In this document: one piece after another, positions 1 through 9,752 of the stretch
Layout: the number at the start of each line of letters is the position of its first letter
How positions within the stretch are numbered: the first letter of the stretch is position 1
From: Terriglobia bacterium
GTDB lineage: Bacteria > Acidobacteriota > Terriglobia > Terriglobales > Acidobacteriaceae
Direction: 5' to 3'
DNA: 64,000 nt
Assembly (NCBI GenBank): GCA_020072585.1
Contig: JAIQGL010000016.1
Location: forward strand, 62,001-126,000
Notes under the pieces: generated by a model
Database searches by the model: none
The model's input: the letters and a program-made list of their open reading frames with translations, nothing else
Told to the model about the DNA's origin: nothing
Position numbers and translations under genes: made by a program

Positions 1-1124
1 AATTTGCCGCAGGGCTCAATCAGGGTGGCGGGTTTGCGGCAACGCCCTTTGGCCAGCGCATGGCCGCCCAGTATAAGAACGGCGCTGAGATACTGTTTGG
101 CGCAAACCTGGCAGAGATGACCGCCTCGCACCATCCGCATGGCGCACAGCAGAACGCACACTTTGAACTGACTGGTTTGGCCGATGTTGAGTATCTGATT
201 GCTGAGCGTAAGGGAAGCGGCGAACAGGTACAAAATCGCGCTCAAGTCACGTTCGTGAACCAGCGGCGCGGCCTGGCTTCCTGGTTAGCTGCGCCTGCGC
301 CTATCGGCGGGCTGGATTTTGTCTCCAAGGATGCCGGAGCAGTAGCGGCGTTCATCTCCAAGAATCCGGCCGACATGCTGGATGACGTTTTGAAGATTGC
401 CAACGCCTCTGACACCAACGCGGCGGCACACATCGCTCGCGGCGAATCAGAGCTGAAAATCCGGTTGCATCAGGACCTGGCGGACACTCTGGGCGGCGAG
501 GTAACCTTTGCCCTGGATGGTCCCATTCTGCCCACGCCCTCCTGGAAGATTGTGTCTGAGGTGCACGATCCCAACCGCCTGCAATCCACGATCCAGCAAC
601 TGGTTGCGGACGCAAAGGAGCACATAAAAGGCGAGGGTGAAGGCATTGCACTGGACCAACAGACGGCCAACGGGCTGACTTTTTACACAGTCCGCTCAAT
701 CAATGAAACAAAACCGTTTGAGGTTACGTATACCTTTACGGACGGATATATGATTCTTGCGCCGAGCAGGGCACTGGTAATGAACGCGATCGCGATTCAC
801 CAAAACGGAAACTCGCTGGCACGCTCCGCTGCGTTCCGCGCACTACTGCCGCAAGACGAGCACGCGGATGTTTCCGCCGTCCTCTATCAGAATCTGGCTC
901 CGGTCATTGGACCGATTGCCCAGCAACTATCGGCTTCGCAGTTGCAATCATTGCAGCAGATTGCGGCGGAGACCAAACCCAGCGTAGTCTGCGCGTATGG
1001 TGAAGATAATGCCATCCGCGTGGCCACCAGCAGCCGGCTCTTCGGCTTTGACCTGAACACTCTGGCTCTGTCCACGTTGATGAATGTGGCACAGCCTTCA
1101 CGAGCGCATCGCACACTCCGCTAG
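1..1124 (+). CDS. Conserved hypothetical protein, 3' part only
   Basis: The reading frame is open from base 3 with no start, so the gene begins before the window; an in-frame ATG at 60 is internal to it. The visible 374 residues contain no clear signal peptide or enzyme motif. The text (for example TPSWKIVSEVHDPNRLQ near the middle, and FRALLPQDEHADVSAVLYQNL towards the end) resembles large soluble or periplasmic proteins of DUF3352 type found next to ABC modules in acidobacteria; that assignment is from memory of the family style and is weak. It ends 14 bp before an ABC ATPase gene on the same strand and is probably co-transcribed with it. The function is unknown. Confidence 0.75.
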   Translation, partial: FAAGLNQGGGFAATPFGQRMAAQYKNGAEILFGANLAEMTASHHPHGAQQNAHFELTGLADVEYLIAERKGSGEQVQNRAQVTFVNQRRGLASWLAAPAPIGGLDFVSKDAGAVAAFISKNPADMLDDVLKIANASDTNAAAHIARGESELKIRLHQDLADTLGGEVTFALDGPILPTPSWKIVSEVHDPNRLQSTIQQLVADAKEHIKGEGEGIALDQQTANGLTFYTVRSINETKPFEVTYTFTDGYMILAPSRALVMNAIAIHQNGNSLARSAAFRALLPQDEHADVSAVLYQNLAPVIGPIAQQLSASQLQSLQQIAAETKPSVVCAYGEDNAIRVATSSRLFGFDLNTLALSTLMNVAQPSRAHRTLR

Positions 1125-1138
1125 CGCACTGAGGCCGG

Positions 1139-2086
1139 ATGCCTGCAATTATTGAAATGCAAAACCTGACGGTGCAGCTGGGCAACAGGACAATCCTGAA
1201 CCAGTTGAACGGCTCGCTGTCAGGTCGTTGTATCGGACTATTGGGGCCGAACGGATCGGGCAAATCAACCCTGATCAACACTCTGCTGGGGTTTTACGAG
1301 CCAGTTGCCGGAGCGGCCCGCGTTTTGGGAAAAGAAGTCAAAAGTAATCTGAGAGAGCTTCGCGCGATGATCGGCTATATGCCGGAGAGTGACGCCTTCA
1401 TCGCCGATATGACCGGCGTCCGTTTCGTCCGCTACATGGCAGAGCTCTCCGGCCTGCCCCGCGGGGAAGCCATGGAACGGGCCCATGAAGCTTTCTTTTA
1501 CGTTGGCCTGGGTGAAGCGCGCTATCGAAAGCTTGGAACGTACTCTCTAGGCATGAAGCAGCTAGCCAAACTGGCCCAGGCCATCGCGCACGGACCAAAG
1601 CTGGTGCTGTTGGATGAACCTACGAACGGCCTCGATCCTGAAGCGCGAATCCGCATGCTGCAACTGGTCAGGGAAATTCGCGATACCGGCGAAGTCACCG
1701 TGTTGATCTCTTCCCACCTGCTGCGCGACATTGAAGAGTGCTGCGACCAGGTACTGATCCTGAAAGATGGCCGGATCGCCGCACTGTGCAATCTGGAAGA
1801 AGAACGCAAAGCCAACCTCAAATTTCTGGAACTGGAAGTTACACAGGGCAACGGCTTTCTTGAGTCAGTACGCGGCATGGGTTGCGAGTGCGCCAGCTTT
1901 GGCGCGGGACGCGTGCGCATTGTGCTGCCAGACGATATTGATCTTCGCCAGATCTATCGCACCGCGGCGGAACATGAGGTGCAGATCCGCCGCATGAACT
2001 ACCGGAGAGATTCGTTGGAAGACATTTTCCTCAAAGCCATGGCCGGCAGTCCGCAGCCACAGGGGAGCGCCAATGGCCGTTTATAA
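1139..2086 (+). CDS. ABC transporter ATP-binding protein (module 1)
   Basis: A 315-residue nucleotide-binding subunit. Walker A is GPNGSGKST at about residues 36-44, the signature is YSLGMKQ near 138, Walker B is [13 protein letters not shown] near 157-169, and the H-loop is SSHL near 192. The C-terminal 90 residues after the H-loop form the small extra domain common in ABC-2 type exporters of the CcmA/NatA class. The stop overlaps the start of the following permease by 14 bp, so translation is probably coupled. The substrate cannot be told from sequence. It forms the first of two successive ATPase-permease pairs. Confidence 0.93.
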   Translation: MPAIIEMQNLTVQLGNRTILNQLNGSLSGRCIGLLGPNGSGKSTLINTLLGFYEPVAGAARVLGKEVKSNLRELRAMIGYMPESDAFIADMTGVRFVRYMAELSGLPRGEAMERAHEAFFYVGLGEARYRKLGTYSLGMKQLAKLAQAIAHGPKLVLLDEPTNGLDPEARIRMLQLVREIRDTGEVTVLISSHLLRDIEECCDQVLILKDGRIAALCNLEEERKANLKFLELEVTQGNGFLESVRGMGCECASFGAGRVRIVLPDDIDLRQIYRTAAEHEVQIRRMNYRRDSLEDIFLKAMAGSPQPQGSANGRL

Positions 2087-2963
2087 ACGCACTTACAAGG
2101 CCTACCACGGAGCGCTTACTCCAGCGTGGTCGCGCTTTACCGTGCTGACTCGCTACGGCCTGTCAACATTGTTTGACTCGCGGCCGTTCACTGCTTACAC
2201 CGTCTTGTGCTTCCTGCCATTTCTGGTTGGACTGGCTTACATTTATATCGTTCACAGCGTCGCAGCCCAGGCCATCATGGGGATGAATGTGGGCAACGCG
2301 ATGCCGGGTACGGTCAACAATGACTGGTTCCACAGGCTTCTTGTTTTCCAAGCGGGAATGGGATTCATTCTTGCTGCCTGGGGCGGCCCCGGAATGATTA
2401 CCAAGGATTTCGCTAACCATTCCGTGCAGTTGTATCTCAGCCGGCCCATCTCAAGGACGGAATATCTGTTCGGGAAGATTTCTGTTCTGGCCGCGCTGCT
2501 CTCATGCACTACCTGGATTCCAGCTCTCATATTGTTTCTTGTGAAAGCGGAACTTCAGGGCCATGGTTGGCTCTGGGACAATCTCTGGATGGCCGGTTCG
2601 ATCGTGCTCGGCTGCTTGCTTTGGATCGCTGTGATTTCACTTGTTTCGATGGCAGTCGCTGTCTGGGTAAAGTGGCGCATTGCTGCCACTGCTCTTATGC
2701 TGGCCATTTTCTTCCTGCTACCTGCTTTAAGCTTGGTGATCGGCGCAATTCTACGCACCAACTGGGGTTTTCTGATCAACTTTCCTTTTATGATCACCAT
2801 CGTCTGGGCGCATTTGTTTAAAATCACCCTGATCCATCGTCATGCTTCAGGATTTGACGTGGTGCCGCTCTGGGCCGCCTGGGCATCGCTCTTGTCGCTC
2901 TGTGCTGCCTGCTTCTGGCTGCTTGATCGCAAGCTACAGGCGCGGGAGGTGGAGCGCGCATGA
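2073..2963 (+). CDS. ABC-2 type transporter permease (module 1)
   Basis: A 296-residue integral membrane protein with about six hydrophobic segments (first near residues 43-65, last near 270-285). The motif [18 protein letters not shown] after the second segment is the usual ABC-2 permease pattern, in which LSRP(I/V)SR precedes a membrane helix. It is partnered with the ATPase whose 3' end it overlaps, and it overlaps the next ATPase by 4 bp (ATGA). The substrate is unknown. Confidence 0.88.
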   Translation: MAVYKRTYKAYHGALTPAWSRFTVLTRYGLSTLFDSRPFTAYTVLCFLPFLVGLAYIYIVHSVAAQAIMGMNVGNAMPGTVNNDWFHRLLVFQAGMGFILAAWGGPGMITKDFANHSVQLYLSRPISRTEYLFGKISVLAALLSCTTWIPALILFLVKAELQGHGWLWDNLWMAGSIVLGCLLWIAVISLVSMAVAVWVKWRIAATALMLAIFFLLPALSLVIGAILRTNWGFLINFPFMITIVWAHLFKITLIHRHASGFDVVPLWAAWASLLSLCAACFWLLDRKLQAREVERA

Positions 2964-3913
2964 GTCCTACGACGAACAGCAACGTTGTTTTTGAAGACGT
3001 CTCAAAGTTTTATGGTGAAGTGCTCGGAGTGAACCGCGTGAATCTTTCACTGCCTCCCGGTGTCACCAGCCTGGTTGGCCCAAATGGTTCCGGCAAAACG
3101 ACGCTCATGAATCTGGTTACCGGCCTGGTCCGGCCGACGCAGGGCTGCGTCAGCGTGCTTGGCCTTACGCCGGACGAACCGGAAGAGTTTTTCCGCCACG
3201 TTGGTTATTGCACGCAGTTTGATTCGTTCCCCAAAGGAGTTACCGGCTTTGAATTCATCAACCAGTCACTGCGCTTGCGCGGGTTGACGGGAAATGAAGC
3301 CGCACGCTTGACTGCTGAAGCGATTGACCGTGTCACCATGGGAGAGGCTGCGCATCGCCGGGTTGCCGGCTACAGCAAAGGCATGCGCCAGCGTATTCGC
3401 CTGGCCCAGGCGATCGCGCATCACCCCACCGTGCTGGTGCTGGACGAACCGCTGAATGGGCTTGATCCCATGGCTCGCGCCGAATCCATCAATTTGTTTG
3501 AAGCGCTGGGAAAGCAAGGCCTGCACGTGATTATCTCAAGCCATGTGCTGCATGAAGTCGACAAGATTTCCGACCAGGTTGTGCTGATGAGTTACGGTTA
3601 CGTAGTGGCGGAAGGCCAGATTCACGGCGTGCGCACCGAGGTAAAAGAACATCCCATGCAGATACTGGTTCGCTGCGCCCATCCGGGACTGCTCGCCTCG
3701 CGCCTGTTTTCACACGACCACGTGGTGGAAGCCAAACTGAACAACGACGGTAAGGGCGTCCTGGTCCGCACCAAAGATGCCGACATGTTTTATCAACTAC
3801 TGAACAAGATCGTGGTGGAAGAGGATTTTGCCGTGGATACCGTGGCGCCCAATGATGATGACGTGAACTCCGTCTATCAATACCTGATTGGTAATGGAGG
3901 AGGAACCGTATGA
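2960..3913 (+). CDS. ABC transporter ATP-binding protein (module 2)
   Basis: A 317-residue ATPase with Walker [10 protein letters not shown] at about 40-48, signature YSKGMRQR near 138, Walker [14 protein letters not shown] near 158, and H-loop SSHVL. It is a paralogue of the ATPase at 1139 with the same architecture. The start overlaps the upstream permease stop (ATGA) and its own stop overlaps the next permease start, so all four transport genes are likely translated from one mRNA. Note LNGLDP in place of the more usual TNGLDP after Walker B. Confidence 0.93.
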   Translation: MSPTTNSNVVFEDVSKFYGEVLGVNRVNLSLPPGVTSLVGPNGSGKTTLMNLVTGLVRPTQGCVSVLGLTPDEPEEFFRHVGYCTQFDSFPKGVTGFEFINQSLRLRGLTGNEAARLTAEAIDRVTMGEAAHRRVAGYSKGMRQRIRLAQAIAHHPTVLVLDEPLNGLDPMARAESINLFEALGKQGLHVIISSHVLHEVDKISDQVVLMSYGYVVAEGQIHGVRTEVKEHPMQILVRCAHPGLLASRLFSHDHVVEAKLNNDGKGVLVRTKDADMFYQLLNKIVVEEDFAVDTVAPNDDDVNSVYQYLIGNGGGTV

Positions 3914-4779
3914 GCACAGCGGCGGTAGCGCGCGCGGGCAAGTCATGGAACGATGTTCCCTGGCAGTTGTGGGCCTCACAACTGGCGGCGATTCTTCGCA
4001 TCGAGATAAAAAAGACCCTATGGATGCGCCGCAGTATATGGATCTATCTGTTGGCTTTCGCTCCCGCGGTCATGTTCGGGATTCATGCGCTGACCAGCCC
4101 GATGGGCCGCAATTGCAGCATTGAGGAAGACACGCGCGTGCTGGCATATACCTTCCAGATATTTTATTTGCGTGTGGGAATTTTCTTTGGCTGCATGGGC
4201 CTATTTACCTGGCTCTTCCGGGGCGAGATCGTGGAAAAGAGCCTACACTATTACTTTCTCTCACCCATGCGACGTGAGTTACTGGTAGCAGGGAAGTTTC
4301 TGGCCGGATTTATTACTGCTTCGCTTGTTTTTGCCTCGTCGGTCCTGCTCTGTTTCATCTTTGCCTACGGGCACTTTGGTCCGACTGGCCGCGCATTTGT
4401 TTTCAACGGGCCGGGCTTCGGTCAGCTGACTGCCTATCTCTTTGTTACGATTCTTGCATGCCTTGGCTTCGGCGCAATCTTCCTTGCACTGAGCCTGATC
4501 TTCAAGAATCCAATTATCCCGGGCGTTGTGGTCTTGCTGTGGGAGTCTTTCCACGCAGTGGCGCCTTCACTACTGCAAAAATTCAGCGTCACCTTCTATC
4601 TCAAGCAGCTCAGTCCTGTCACGATTCCGCCCGATGGTCTCATGGCGCTATTTACCGTGGTTGCCGAACCCGTATCGCCATGGCTGGCGGTTCCGGGACT
4701 GCTTGCGCTGAGTGTGGCGACGCTGGTATTTGCCGGCTACCGTATTCGCCGGACGGAGATTAGTTATCTGGCGGATTGA
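3910..4779 (+). CDS. ABC-2 type transporter permease (module 2)
   Basis: A 289-residue membrane protein with about six hydrophobic stretches. [23 protein letters not shown] (around residues 108-130) is the ABC-2 permease cytoplasmic loop, equivalent to the LSRPISR loop in the module 1 permease. It ends the transporter operon. The two permeases differ strongly from each other, so they may form one heteromeric exporter or two separate ones; the sequence alone does not decide. Confidence 0.87.
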   Translation: MSTAAVARAGKSWNDVPWQLWASQLAAILRIEIKKTLWMRRSIWIYLLAFAPAVMFGIHALTSPMGRNCSIEEDTRVLAYTFQIFYLRVGIFFGCMGLFTWLFRGEIVEKSLHYYFLSPMRRELLVAGKFLAGFITASLVFASSVLLCFIFAYGHFGPTGRAFVFNGPGFGQLTAYLFVTILACLGFGAIFLALSLIFKNPIIPGVVVLLWESFHAVAPSLLQKFSVTFYLKQLSPVTIPPDGLMALFTVVAEPVSPWLAVPGLLALSVATLVFAGYRIRRTEISYLAD

Positions 4780-4875
4780 TCTTCGCCAGCTACTTCTCTG
4801 GACTACTAAATAGCTATATATTGCGGGTAGTTCATTACGGGAGTAGACTATCGCAAGCAGGTTGGAGGGTTCGTT

Positions 4876-5913
4876 ATGCTCCTTCGTTCCGCTTTCCTTC
4901 TTATTACTCTTTGTGCCGGAAATATCTTATTGGCCCAACAGCAAGCACCTGCTCCTCCGCCACAAACGGCGCGACAGGCACTGATTGAAATGGTTACCGG
5001 CGGTCAACAGGCGGTGATGAAGCATTTGACCGTGGAAGTCCAGCAGCTTTTGAACAAGGCTGGAAGCAAGAGTTCGTATGCTCTGGCTATGTTCGATTCC
5101 ATAAAAAGCCAGGCAGGCCCGGACTTGCAGGTTTTTGAAACTGGCCCAGTGCTTTTTTCGATCAATCAGCCGCGTGAGCATGAGAAATTTGAGGTTCGAG
5201 TGGAGAATGACGATCTTAGCGGCGACGAAGATGCCGTGGAACTTTCACTCCATGCACTTCGTGATGGCCATGAGCAGCAGTCAGACGATTTTGGAGCTTT
5301 TCTCTCGCACATTGTGGTCAACATGAAGCGGCAAGAGAGTATCTGGCGATTGAACAAAATTGGCATTGGGCTTGAATTTCCATTGGGAGATCCAGCGTTT
5401 CTGGAAAAGACCCTGATCAAAGGCCTGGGGCATCAATCGACAGGGGTGGGCCTGGTTGCGGGAACGAACGTTGGCAGCAAACCAGAACCCGCCGAAGTCG
5501 ATATTCCTCCCAGCCAACTCGTTACACTGCTGGCTTTCGCGGAGAGCACCTTTGCGCAACAACACGTTGACGCGGGTTTCACCTGTTCACTTCCAGATCT
5601 ATCAGAAGCAGCCAAGGACTTTGGGCTTGACCAGCAACTTTCCACCGGGATTTATAAGGGGTATAAGCTGAGTCTTACCGGGTGTGAAGGGAAGCCGGCA
5701 GGCAGTTTTCAGATTGTTGCGGAGCCTGTTGTGCAGGGTAAAGGCGCAATGGCTTTCTGTACAGATGCTACACACAATGTCCGTATTGCTGACGATGGCC
5801 GCGGCGCGACTTGTCTCACTTCAGGTAAATCTTATCAACAGATGTTGGAACTCGATGGAATGAGCAGCTACGGCGTTGACGTGCATGTGGATTCAACCAA
5901 GATCAAAAAGTAG
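4876..5913 (+). CDS. Secreted hypothetical protein with pilin-like C-terminal domain
   Basis: 345 residues. The start has a strong ribosome binding site (GGAGG, 7 nt before the ATG) and opens a clear Sec signal peptide (LLRSAFLLITLCAGNILLAQ). The first 220 residues are not recognised. The last ~110 residues (IYKGYKLSLTG, then PAGSFQIVAEPV, then MAFCTDATHNVRIADDG) look like the C-terminal head of acidobacterial type IV pilin/pseudopilin-like proteins, but the N-terminal prepilin helix and cleavage site are missing here. So the pilin-type head seems to be fused to another secreted domain. The role is unknown; the gene stands alone between an ABC operon and a convergent hydrolase. Confidence 0.8.
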   Translation: MLLRSAFLLITLCAGNILLAQQQAPAPPPQTARQALIEMVTGGQQAVMKHLTVEVQQLLNKAGSKSSYALAMFDSIKSQAGPDLQVFETGPVLFSINQPREHEKFEVRVENDDLSGDEDAVELSLHALRDGHEQQSDDFGAFLSHIVVNMKRQESIWRLNKIGIGLEFPLGDPAFLEKTLIKGLGHQSTGVGLVAGTNVGSKPEPAEVDIPPSQLVTLLAFAESTFAQQHVDAGFTCSLPDLSEAAKDFGLDQQLSTGIYKGYKLSLTGCEGKPAGSFQIVAEPVVQGKGAMAFCTDATHNVRIADDGRGATCLTSGKSYQQMLELDGMSSYGVDVHVDSTKIKK

Positions 5914-5918
5914 CGCAG

Positions 5919-6557
5919 TTACTTCTGCAAAAACGGATTCGTCTCGCGCTCTTCGCCGATCGTCGTGACGGGCCCGTGTCCGGGCACGACCTCCGTCTCA
6001 TCTGGCAGCGCCATAACCTGCGTGTGCAGGGAGCGCATGATCTTCTCCATGGATCCGCCGGGCAGGTCTGTGCGGCCAATACTGCCGGCAAAGAGCGTGT
6101 CGCCGGCAATCAGCTTTTGTTCTTCAGGAATATAAACGCAGATGCTGCCTTCGGTGTGACCGGGGGTATCCATCACATGTGACGATATCTCCCCAATCTT
6201 CAGCACGCGGCCCTGGCTGATGGATTCATCCACTGTAACGGCTCCCGGCGGCCGCATGCCCACCCAGCTCGCCTGAATGTCCAGCATCTTGAGCAAAGCA
6301 TGATCATTCTGGTTCATCAAAATGGGAGCGCCTGTGGCTGCTTTGAGCTTCATGGCTCCGCCTACATGGTCGATATGCGCATGCGTAATCACGATCTGCT
6401 TGAGCGCGAGCTTTTCCTGGCGGAGTATGTCCAGAATCCCCTCGACCTGGTCTCCAGGATCGATCACCATTGCCTCATGGGTCTGCTCATCCCCAAGAAT
6501 GGAGCAGTTGCATTGCAGCGGGCCGACAGGGAAAATCTTGTGGATCATACATAACAT
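5919..6557 (-). CDS. MBL-fold metallo-hydrolase (glyoxalase II-like)
   Basis: 212 residues from the ATG at 6557 (a second ATG lies at 6548); the open frame runs further upstream to 6644 but those residues do not look like protein. The zinc motif THAHIDHVGG is the HxHxDH signature; further metal ligands are the His in MDTPGHTEGS and the Asp in LIAGDTLF, and PGHGP near the C terminus supplies the last His. Proteins of this short glyoxalase II-like type hydrolyse thioesters such as S-lactoylglutathione or related substrates; the exact substrate is unknown. It converges with the secreted-protein gene 5 bp away. Confidence 0.88.
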   Translation of the reverse strand: MLCMIHKIFPVGPLQCNCSILGDEQTHEAMVIDPGDQVEGILDILRQEKLALKQIVITHAHIDHVGGAMKLKAATGAPILMNQNDHALLKMLDIQASWVGMRPPGAVTVDESISQGRVLKIGEISSHVMDTPGHTEGSICVYIPEEQKLIAGDTLFAGSIGRTDLPGGSMEKIMRSLHTQVMALPDETEVVPGHGPVTTIGEERETNPFLQK

Positions 6558-6630
6558 GCTACTAGCTGGAGGGCGTGCGGTGCCACCCCTGCAATGCAAT
6601 CGAGAGCGTGGCTGGACCCTTTTGGCACAA

Positions 6631-6662
6631 ACAAAAGCCGCCACACGGGCGGCTCTTGTTTT
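6631..6662 (-). terminator. Likely Rho-independent terminator of secG
   Basis: Inverted repeat ACAAAAGCCGCC / GGCGGCTCTTGT with a 5-nt spacer and one mismatch, about 55 bp after the secG stop. On the minus strand the stem is followed by TTTGTGCC. It also lies downstream of nothing transcribed on the plus strand, so it most likely serves secG. Confidence 0.6.
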
Positions 6663-6715
6663 CAGCTTTTTTGCTCTGGCTTATGTGCCGGCTTTTTTTG
6701 AAACTCAGGGCAGAG

Positions 6716-7006
6716 CTATTTCTTCGGAGCTTCTACCGGTGTTGGGACTTTGTCCATTACGGAAGACGAGCTGCGCGTGCTGGTGATGTAGGTCAACAGC
6801 ATTGAGGTGATCATAAAGATGATGGCGCACCAGGTGGTCAGGCGCGAAAAAACGGTCGCAGTGCCGCGCGGGCCAAATGCCGTCTGGCTGCCCATACCAC
6901 CAAACGTGGCGGCAATATCGGCGCTCTTTCCGTGTTGCAAAAGCACCACCACGATCAGCACCGCGCAAACGATCACGTGAACCACAGTAAGTAAAGCTGT
7001 AAGCAT
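6716..7006 (-). CDS. secG: Preprotein translocase subunit SecG
   Basis: 96 residues with two transmembrane helices (about 3-22 and 56-75), separated by the conserved loop VVLLQHGKSADI...FGGMGSQTAFGPRGT, which is the family hallmark. SecG is the small stimulatory subunit of the SecYEG channel in the inner membrane. It lies just downstream of, and in the same direction as, tRNA-Leu(GAG). A secG/tRNA-Leu(GAG) neighbourhood is also known in Escherichia coli. Confidence 0.95.
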   Translation of the reverse strand: MLTALLTVVHVIVCAVLIVVVLLQHGKSADIAATFGGMGSQTAFGPRGTATVFSRLTTWCAIIFMITSMLLTYITSTRSSSSVMDKVPTPVEAPKK

Positions 7007-7032
7007 TCTGTTATCTAAAGTCCTTTCAAACT

Positions 7033-7117
7033 TGGTGCGGAAGGGGGGATTTGAACCCCCACGCCTTTCGGCGCCACCCCCTCAAGATGGTGTGTCTGCC
7101 AGTTCCACCACTTCCGC
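7033..7117 (-). tRNA. tRNA-Leu, anticodon GAG
   Basis: Read on the minus strand, the acceptor stem is GCGGAAG/CTTCCGC, followed by discriminator A and an encoded CCA (7035-7033). The anticodon stem-loop is CCATC-TTGAGGG-GGTGG; the anticodon GAG corresponds to bases 7083-7081. A long variable arm (GCGCCGAAAGGCGT) shows a class II tRNA as expected for leucine, and the T-loop is GGTTCAAATCC. It reads CUU/CUC codons. Confidence 0.96.
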
Positions 7118-7177
7118 TCTGGGCCTGTTTACACCCACTTGAGCGTTGATCGCCGGATGGGAGAAAAAGGAAAACTT

Positions 7178-7183
7178 ATTATA
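7178..7183 (-). promoter_or_regulatory. Possible -10 box for the tRNA-Leu/secG unit
   Basis: A perfect TATAAT on the minus strand about 61 bp upstream of the mature tRNA 5' end, in an otherwise A/T-rich patch. No good -35 hexamer is visible 17 bp further up, so the call is weak. Confidence 0.3.
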
Positions 7184-7307
7184 ACAAACTCCCGGTTTTG
7201 CGCGCCTGGACGGGGACTTGAGTGTGCTCCCTTCCCGTCTCTCTGTTCAGGTTAAAGGCCTCAGTAAAAGCGGGTAAAACGAGCTGAGGCGCCGTTTTGC
7301 CGGCGGA

Positions 7308-8600
7308 CTATTTCAAATCCATATCCGGAATGCTTTTGAAGGCGATTCGTGGCGGCGCGGCCTCCCGGACTTTGTGAATGCCGCCCAGGTACAAAGTTGT
7401 GGAACCATATTTTGCGTTGACGTCATCCATAATCTGGGCCAGACGGTCGAGCTTTTCCGCTCCATACATCTCGTCAAAGAGCGTCAGGTTGCGCATGTTT
7501 TCCGGGACCAGGTGCACCAGTGCCACACCCACCATGACAGGCCTGAGCTTTGGGCAATCTTTCCATGCGTCCTGAAAAATATTGACCAGGGTAATGGTGT
7601 CATGGCAGGAAGGGAAGCGCAGGTTGGCTTCCCAGACCGGACGGCCATGGTGCAGCCAATATGTTTTTGAGTCGTTCCCGTTTTCGTTATGGTTCTTGGA
7701 AAAAAGCACAAAGATGGACATGGCGCTGGTCCAGAGCTTGGCCTGGCGCAAACGGACCGCAGCCTTATGCAGCAGCTTTTTGCCCACAGCGGCCGCCTGC
7801 TCCCATGTACGCAACTCCGGCGGCAGAACATGCTGGTGGCTGATACTGCGCTTCCCCGATTCATGCTCATCAAAATCACTTCCGCGCAGCTTCAGCCAGA
7901 AACGCGTCCCCAGTACGCCGCCCCAGAGCTGGGTCATCTGGTCCATATCCAGCTGCCACAGCTGCTCCATGGTTTCAATGCCCTGTTTGAGCAGGCGCTG
8001 CTCCATGCGATGCCCAATGCCGGGCAGGTCGCGCGGTTTCAGGGGAAGAAGAACGTGGGGAAGCTGGCTTGCAGTGATCGTGACCAGTCCATCCGGCTTT
8101 TTCAGGTTGGAGGCTATCTTGGCCAGAAAACGGTTGGATGCCAGTCCAACGGAGCACCGCAGGGTTTCACCCACGGAGCGAATGGCCTGCTTTACCTGCC
8201 GGGCAAGGGCCTGAGCATTGGAGAGTTCCCGGTCACGGCCTTGCAGGCGGCACTCCATCTCATCGACAGAGACGATTTTTGAAACATGCAGGCACTGCTC
8301 TTCTATGGCCTTCTTGATCCGGTTGTGATAGTCCACATAGATTTCATGCCGCGCCGCCACCACGTTCAGCCCAGGGCATTTCTTTTTGGCCTCGCCCAGG
8401 GGCGTTCCGGTGCTCACGCCGAATGCCTTGGCTTCATAGCTGGCGGCAATGCAGACGGTTGAATCCACGTCAAGCGTGACAACGACCGTGGGCTTTCCGC
8501 GAAGCTGGGGCTGGACTTGTTGCTCCACGGAGGCGAAATAGGAATTCATGTCCAGGAAGAGCCAGTTGACCTGCTCCGCGGGTTGGGAAGGGAAGGACAT
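7308..8600 (-). CDS. Y-family (DinB-like) translesion DNA polymerase
   Basis: 430 residues. The palm starts with FLDMNSYFASVEQQ (catalytic Asp near residue 17) and the second acidic pair is VSVDEME near 110. The segment NRFLAKIASNLKKPDG and the helix-hairpin-helix LPGIGHRMEQRL are conserved in Pol IV. The C-terminal half has the little-finger domain. The family copies damaged templates without proofreading. SVDEME departs from the common SIDEAF, so it may be a distinct DinB subgroup rather than orthologous Pol IV. No imuA, dnaE2 or lexA lies beside it and no LexA box was recognised upstream. Confidence 0.88.
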   Translation of the reverse strand: MSFPSQPAEQVNWLFLDMNSYFASVEQQVQPQLRGKPTVVVTLDVDSTVCIAASYEAKAFGVSTGTPLGEAKKKCPGLNVVAARHEIYVDYHNRIKKAIEEQCLHVSKIVSVDEMECRLQGRDRELSNAQALARQVKQAIRSVGETLRCSVGLASNRFLAKIASNLKKPDGLVTITASQLPHVLLPLKPRDLPGIGHRMEQRLLKQGIETMEQLWQLDMDQMTQLWGGVLGTRFWLKLRGSDFDEHESGKRSISHQHVLPPELRTWEQAAAVGKKLLHKAAVRLRQAKLWTSAMSIFVLFSKNHNENGNDSKTYWLHHGRPVWEANLRFPSCHDTITLVNIFQDAWKDCPKLRPVMVGVALVHLVPENMRNLTLFDEMYGAEKLDRLAQIMDDVNAKYGSTTLYLGGIHKVREAAPPRIAFKSIPDMDLK

Positions 8601-8712
8601 GGCAGAACGGAGGATACCACAAAAGGGAATAAAAGGCGAATCTGTTTTCGCCCCACAAAGCGACGCCGATCAAGTCAGGGGGACAGATCGGCATCGTGCA
8701 TGCAACACGACT

Positions 8713-9072
8713 TCATTGCCCCGTGCTCTCGCCGGTGGGCGGGCCGAAACCGCAACGTCCGCGCCAGCTTTGCCGGAGCCGTTCCCGCTCCTCAGGGGTC
8801 ATGTGCTCCCAGCGCTCGGCCATGCGCTCTTCCATGCGACGGCGAAAATTGGAGCGAGAGCCACGCACACGCATACCAAGGTCTCCGAACAGTATCCTGC
8901 AAAGAGCGAACAGGCCGATCGCCTGCCAGAAGGTAATTTGCCGCCATCCGAACACCGCCGGCAGATTCCAGTTCCACAAGTGCATCACCACTTCGCCGCC
9001 GATCCAGATGAAAATCGCAAACGCTAGACCCGCCAGCGGTGCGATAAAAATCAATTTCCTTTTTCTATTCAT
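8713..9072 (-). CDS. Small membrane protein after ECF sigma factor
   Basis: 119 residues from the ATG at 9072, chosen because GAGGGG precedes it and because it starts 10 bp after the sigma factor stop; the open frame upstream overlaps the sigma gene. Two hydrophobic helices (KLIFIAPLAGLAFAIFIWIGG, and WQAIGLFALCRILFG) are followed by a strongly basic/acidic tail rich in Arg and Glu (RRRMEERMAERWEHMTPEERERL). The position is that of an anti-sigma factor or sigma-controlled membrane partner, but no zinc anti-sigma motif (HxxxCxxC) is present. The role as a sigma regulator is inference from context only. Confidence 0.75.
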   Translation of the reverse strand: MNRKRKLIFIAPLAGLAFAIFIWIGGEVVMHLWNWNLPAVFGWRQITFWQAIGLFALCRILFGDLGMRVRGSRSNFRRRMEERMAERWEHMTPEERERLRQSWRGRCGFGPPTGESTGQ

Positions 9073-9082
9073 ATTGAACCCC

Positions 9083-9661
9083 TCATGCTTTCGTAAATTC
9101 GTCATAAATGCTTTGCAAGCGTTCGCGCAGATGCAGCACCGCATAGCGTTTGCGCGAGAGCAGCGTATTCACGCTCACACCGGTCTCAGCGGCCAGTTCC
9201 TTGAAGCTGCGCCCCTCCAGTTCGTGCGCGACGAATACTTCACGCTGCTCGTCGGACAGCTCGTCAAGCGCGAATTCCAGCTCATCCAGAAGTACGCTGC
9301 GGACGTAGAGCGCTTCTGGTCCGGCATCGGGAGAGGGCAACAGATCTTCAATCCGCAACAGCTCGCCGTGTTCATCCTCGGCCGCCTGATCGCTGAAGGT
9401 CTCCGGCCTCTTCTTGCGAAAAAGGTCCGTGATGCGATTGCGCGCCACGCGAAAGAGCCAGCCGGTGATGTGCTCAATCGGCATCAGCAGGCGATTGGCT
9501 TCTACCAGTTTGTAGAAGACGTCCTGCACGATGTCCTCAACGTCAGATGGATCGGGCACACGCTGGCGGATGAAATTGCGCAGCCGGGACCGCTCTTTTG
9601 TAATGATCTCGGAGATTTGGCGGTCTTGCGCGGTCATCGCGATGCTCGACGGCTCATTCAT
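9083..9661 (-). CDS. ECF-type RNA polymerase sigma factor
   Basis: 192 residues. Region 2 contains DPSDVEDIVQDVFYKLVEA (the DxxDxxQ type helix), followed by GWLFRVARNRITDLFRKKRPE. Region 4 is LPDEQREVF-like (ELSDEQREVFVAHELEGRSFKELAAETGVSVNTLLSRKRYAVLHLRERL), a helix-turn-helix for the -35 element. A ~45-residue acidic linker separates the two. The downstream co-directional membrane protein is probably its partner. The signal and regulon are not visible. Confidence 0.92.
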   Translation of the reverse strand: MNEPSSIAMTAQDRQISEIITKERSRLRNFIRQRVPDPSDVEDIVQDVFYKLVEANRLLMPIEHITGWLFRVARNRITDLFRKKRPETFSDQAAEDEHGELLRIEDLLPSPDAGPEALYVRSVLLDELEFALDELSDEQREVFVAHELEGRSFKELAAETGVSVNTLLSRKRYAVLHLRERLQSIYDEFTKA

Positions 9662-9752
9662 CTGCCCCTGCCATTGCTGTAGACGAATGGCGGCTGAAAA
9701 TATTGTAGGGAATTGAACCGGAGAAATATCTAAGGATGGGACAGGCCAATCT

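Noticed and set aside
7033-7117. tRNA-Leu as integration site of a mobile element
   Set aside because: No integrase gene or duplicated tRNA 3' end lies nearby; the flanking genes are ordinary chromosomal genes.
8665-8692. GCCGATC/GATCGGC hairpin as a terminator after the sigma factor unit
   Set aside because: The stem is short, the loop is 14 nt and no U tract follows on either strand.
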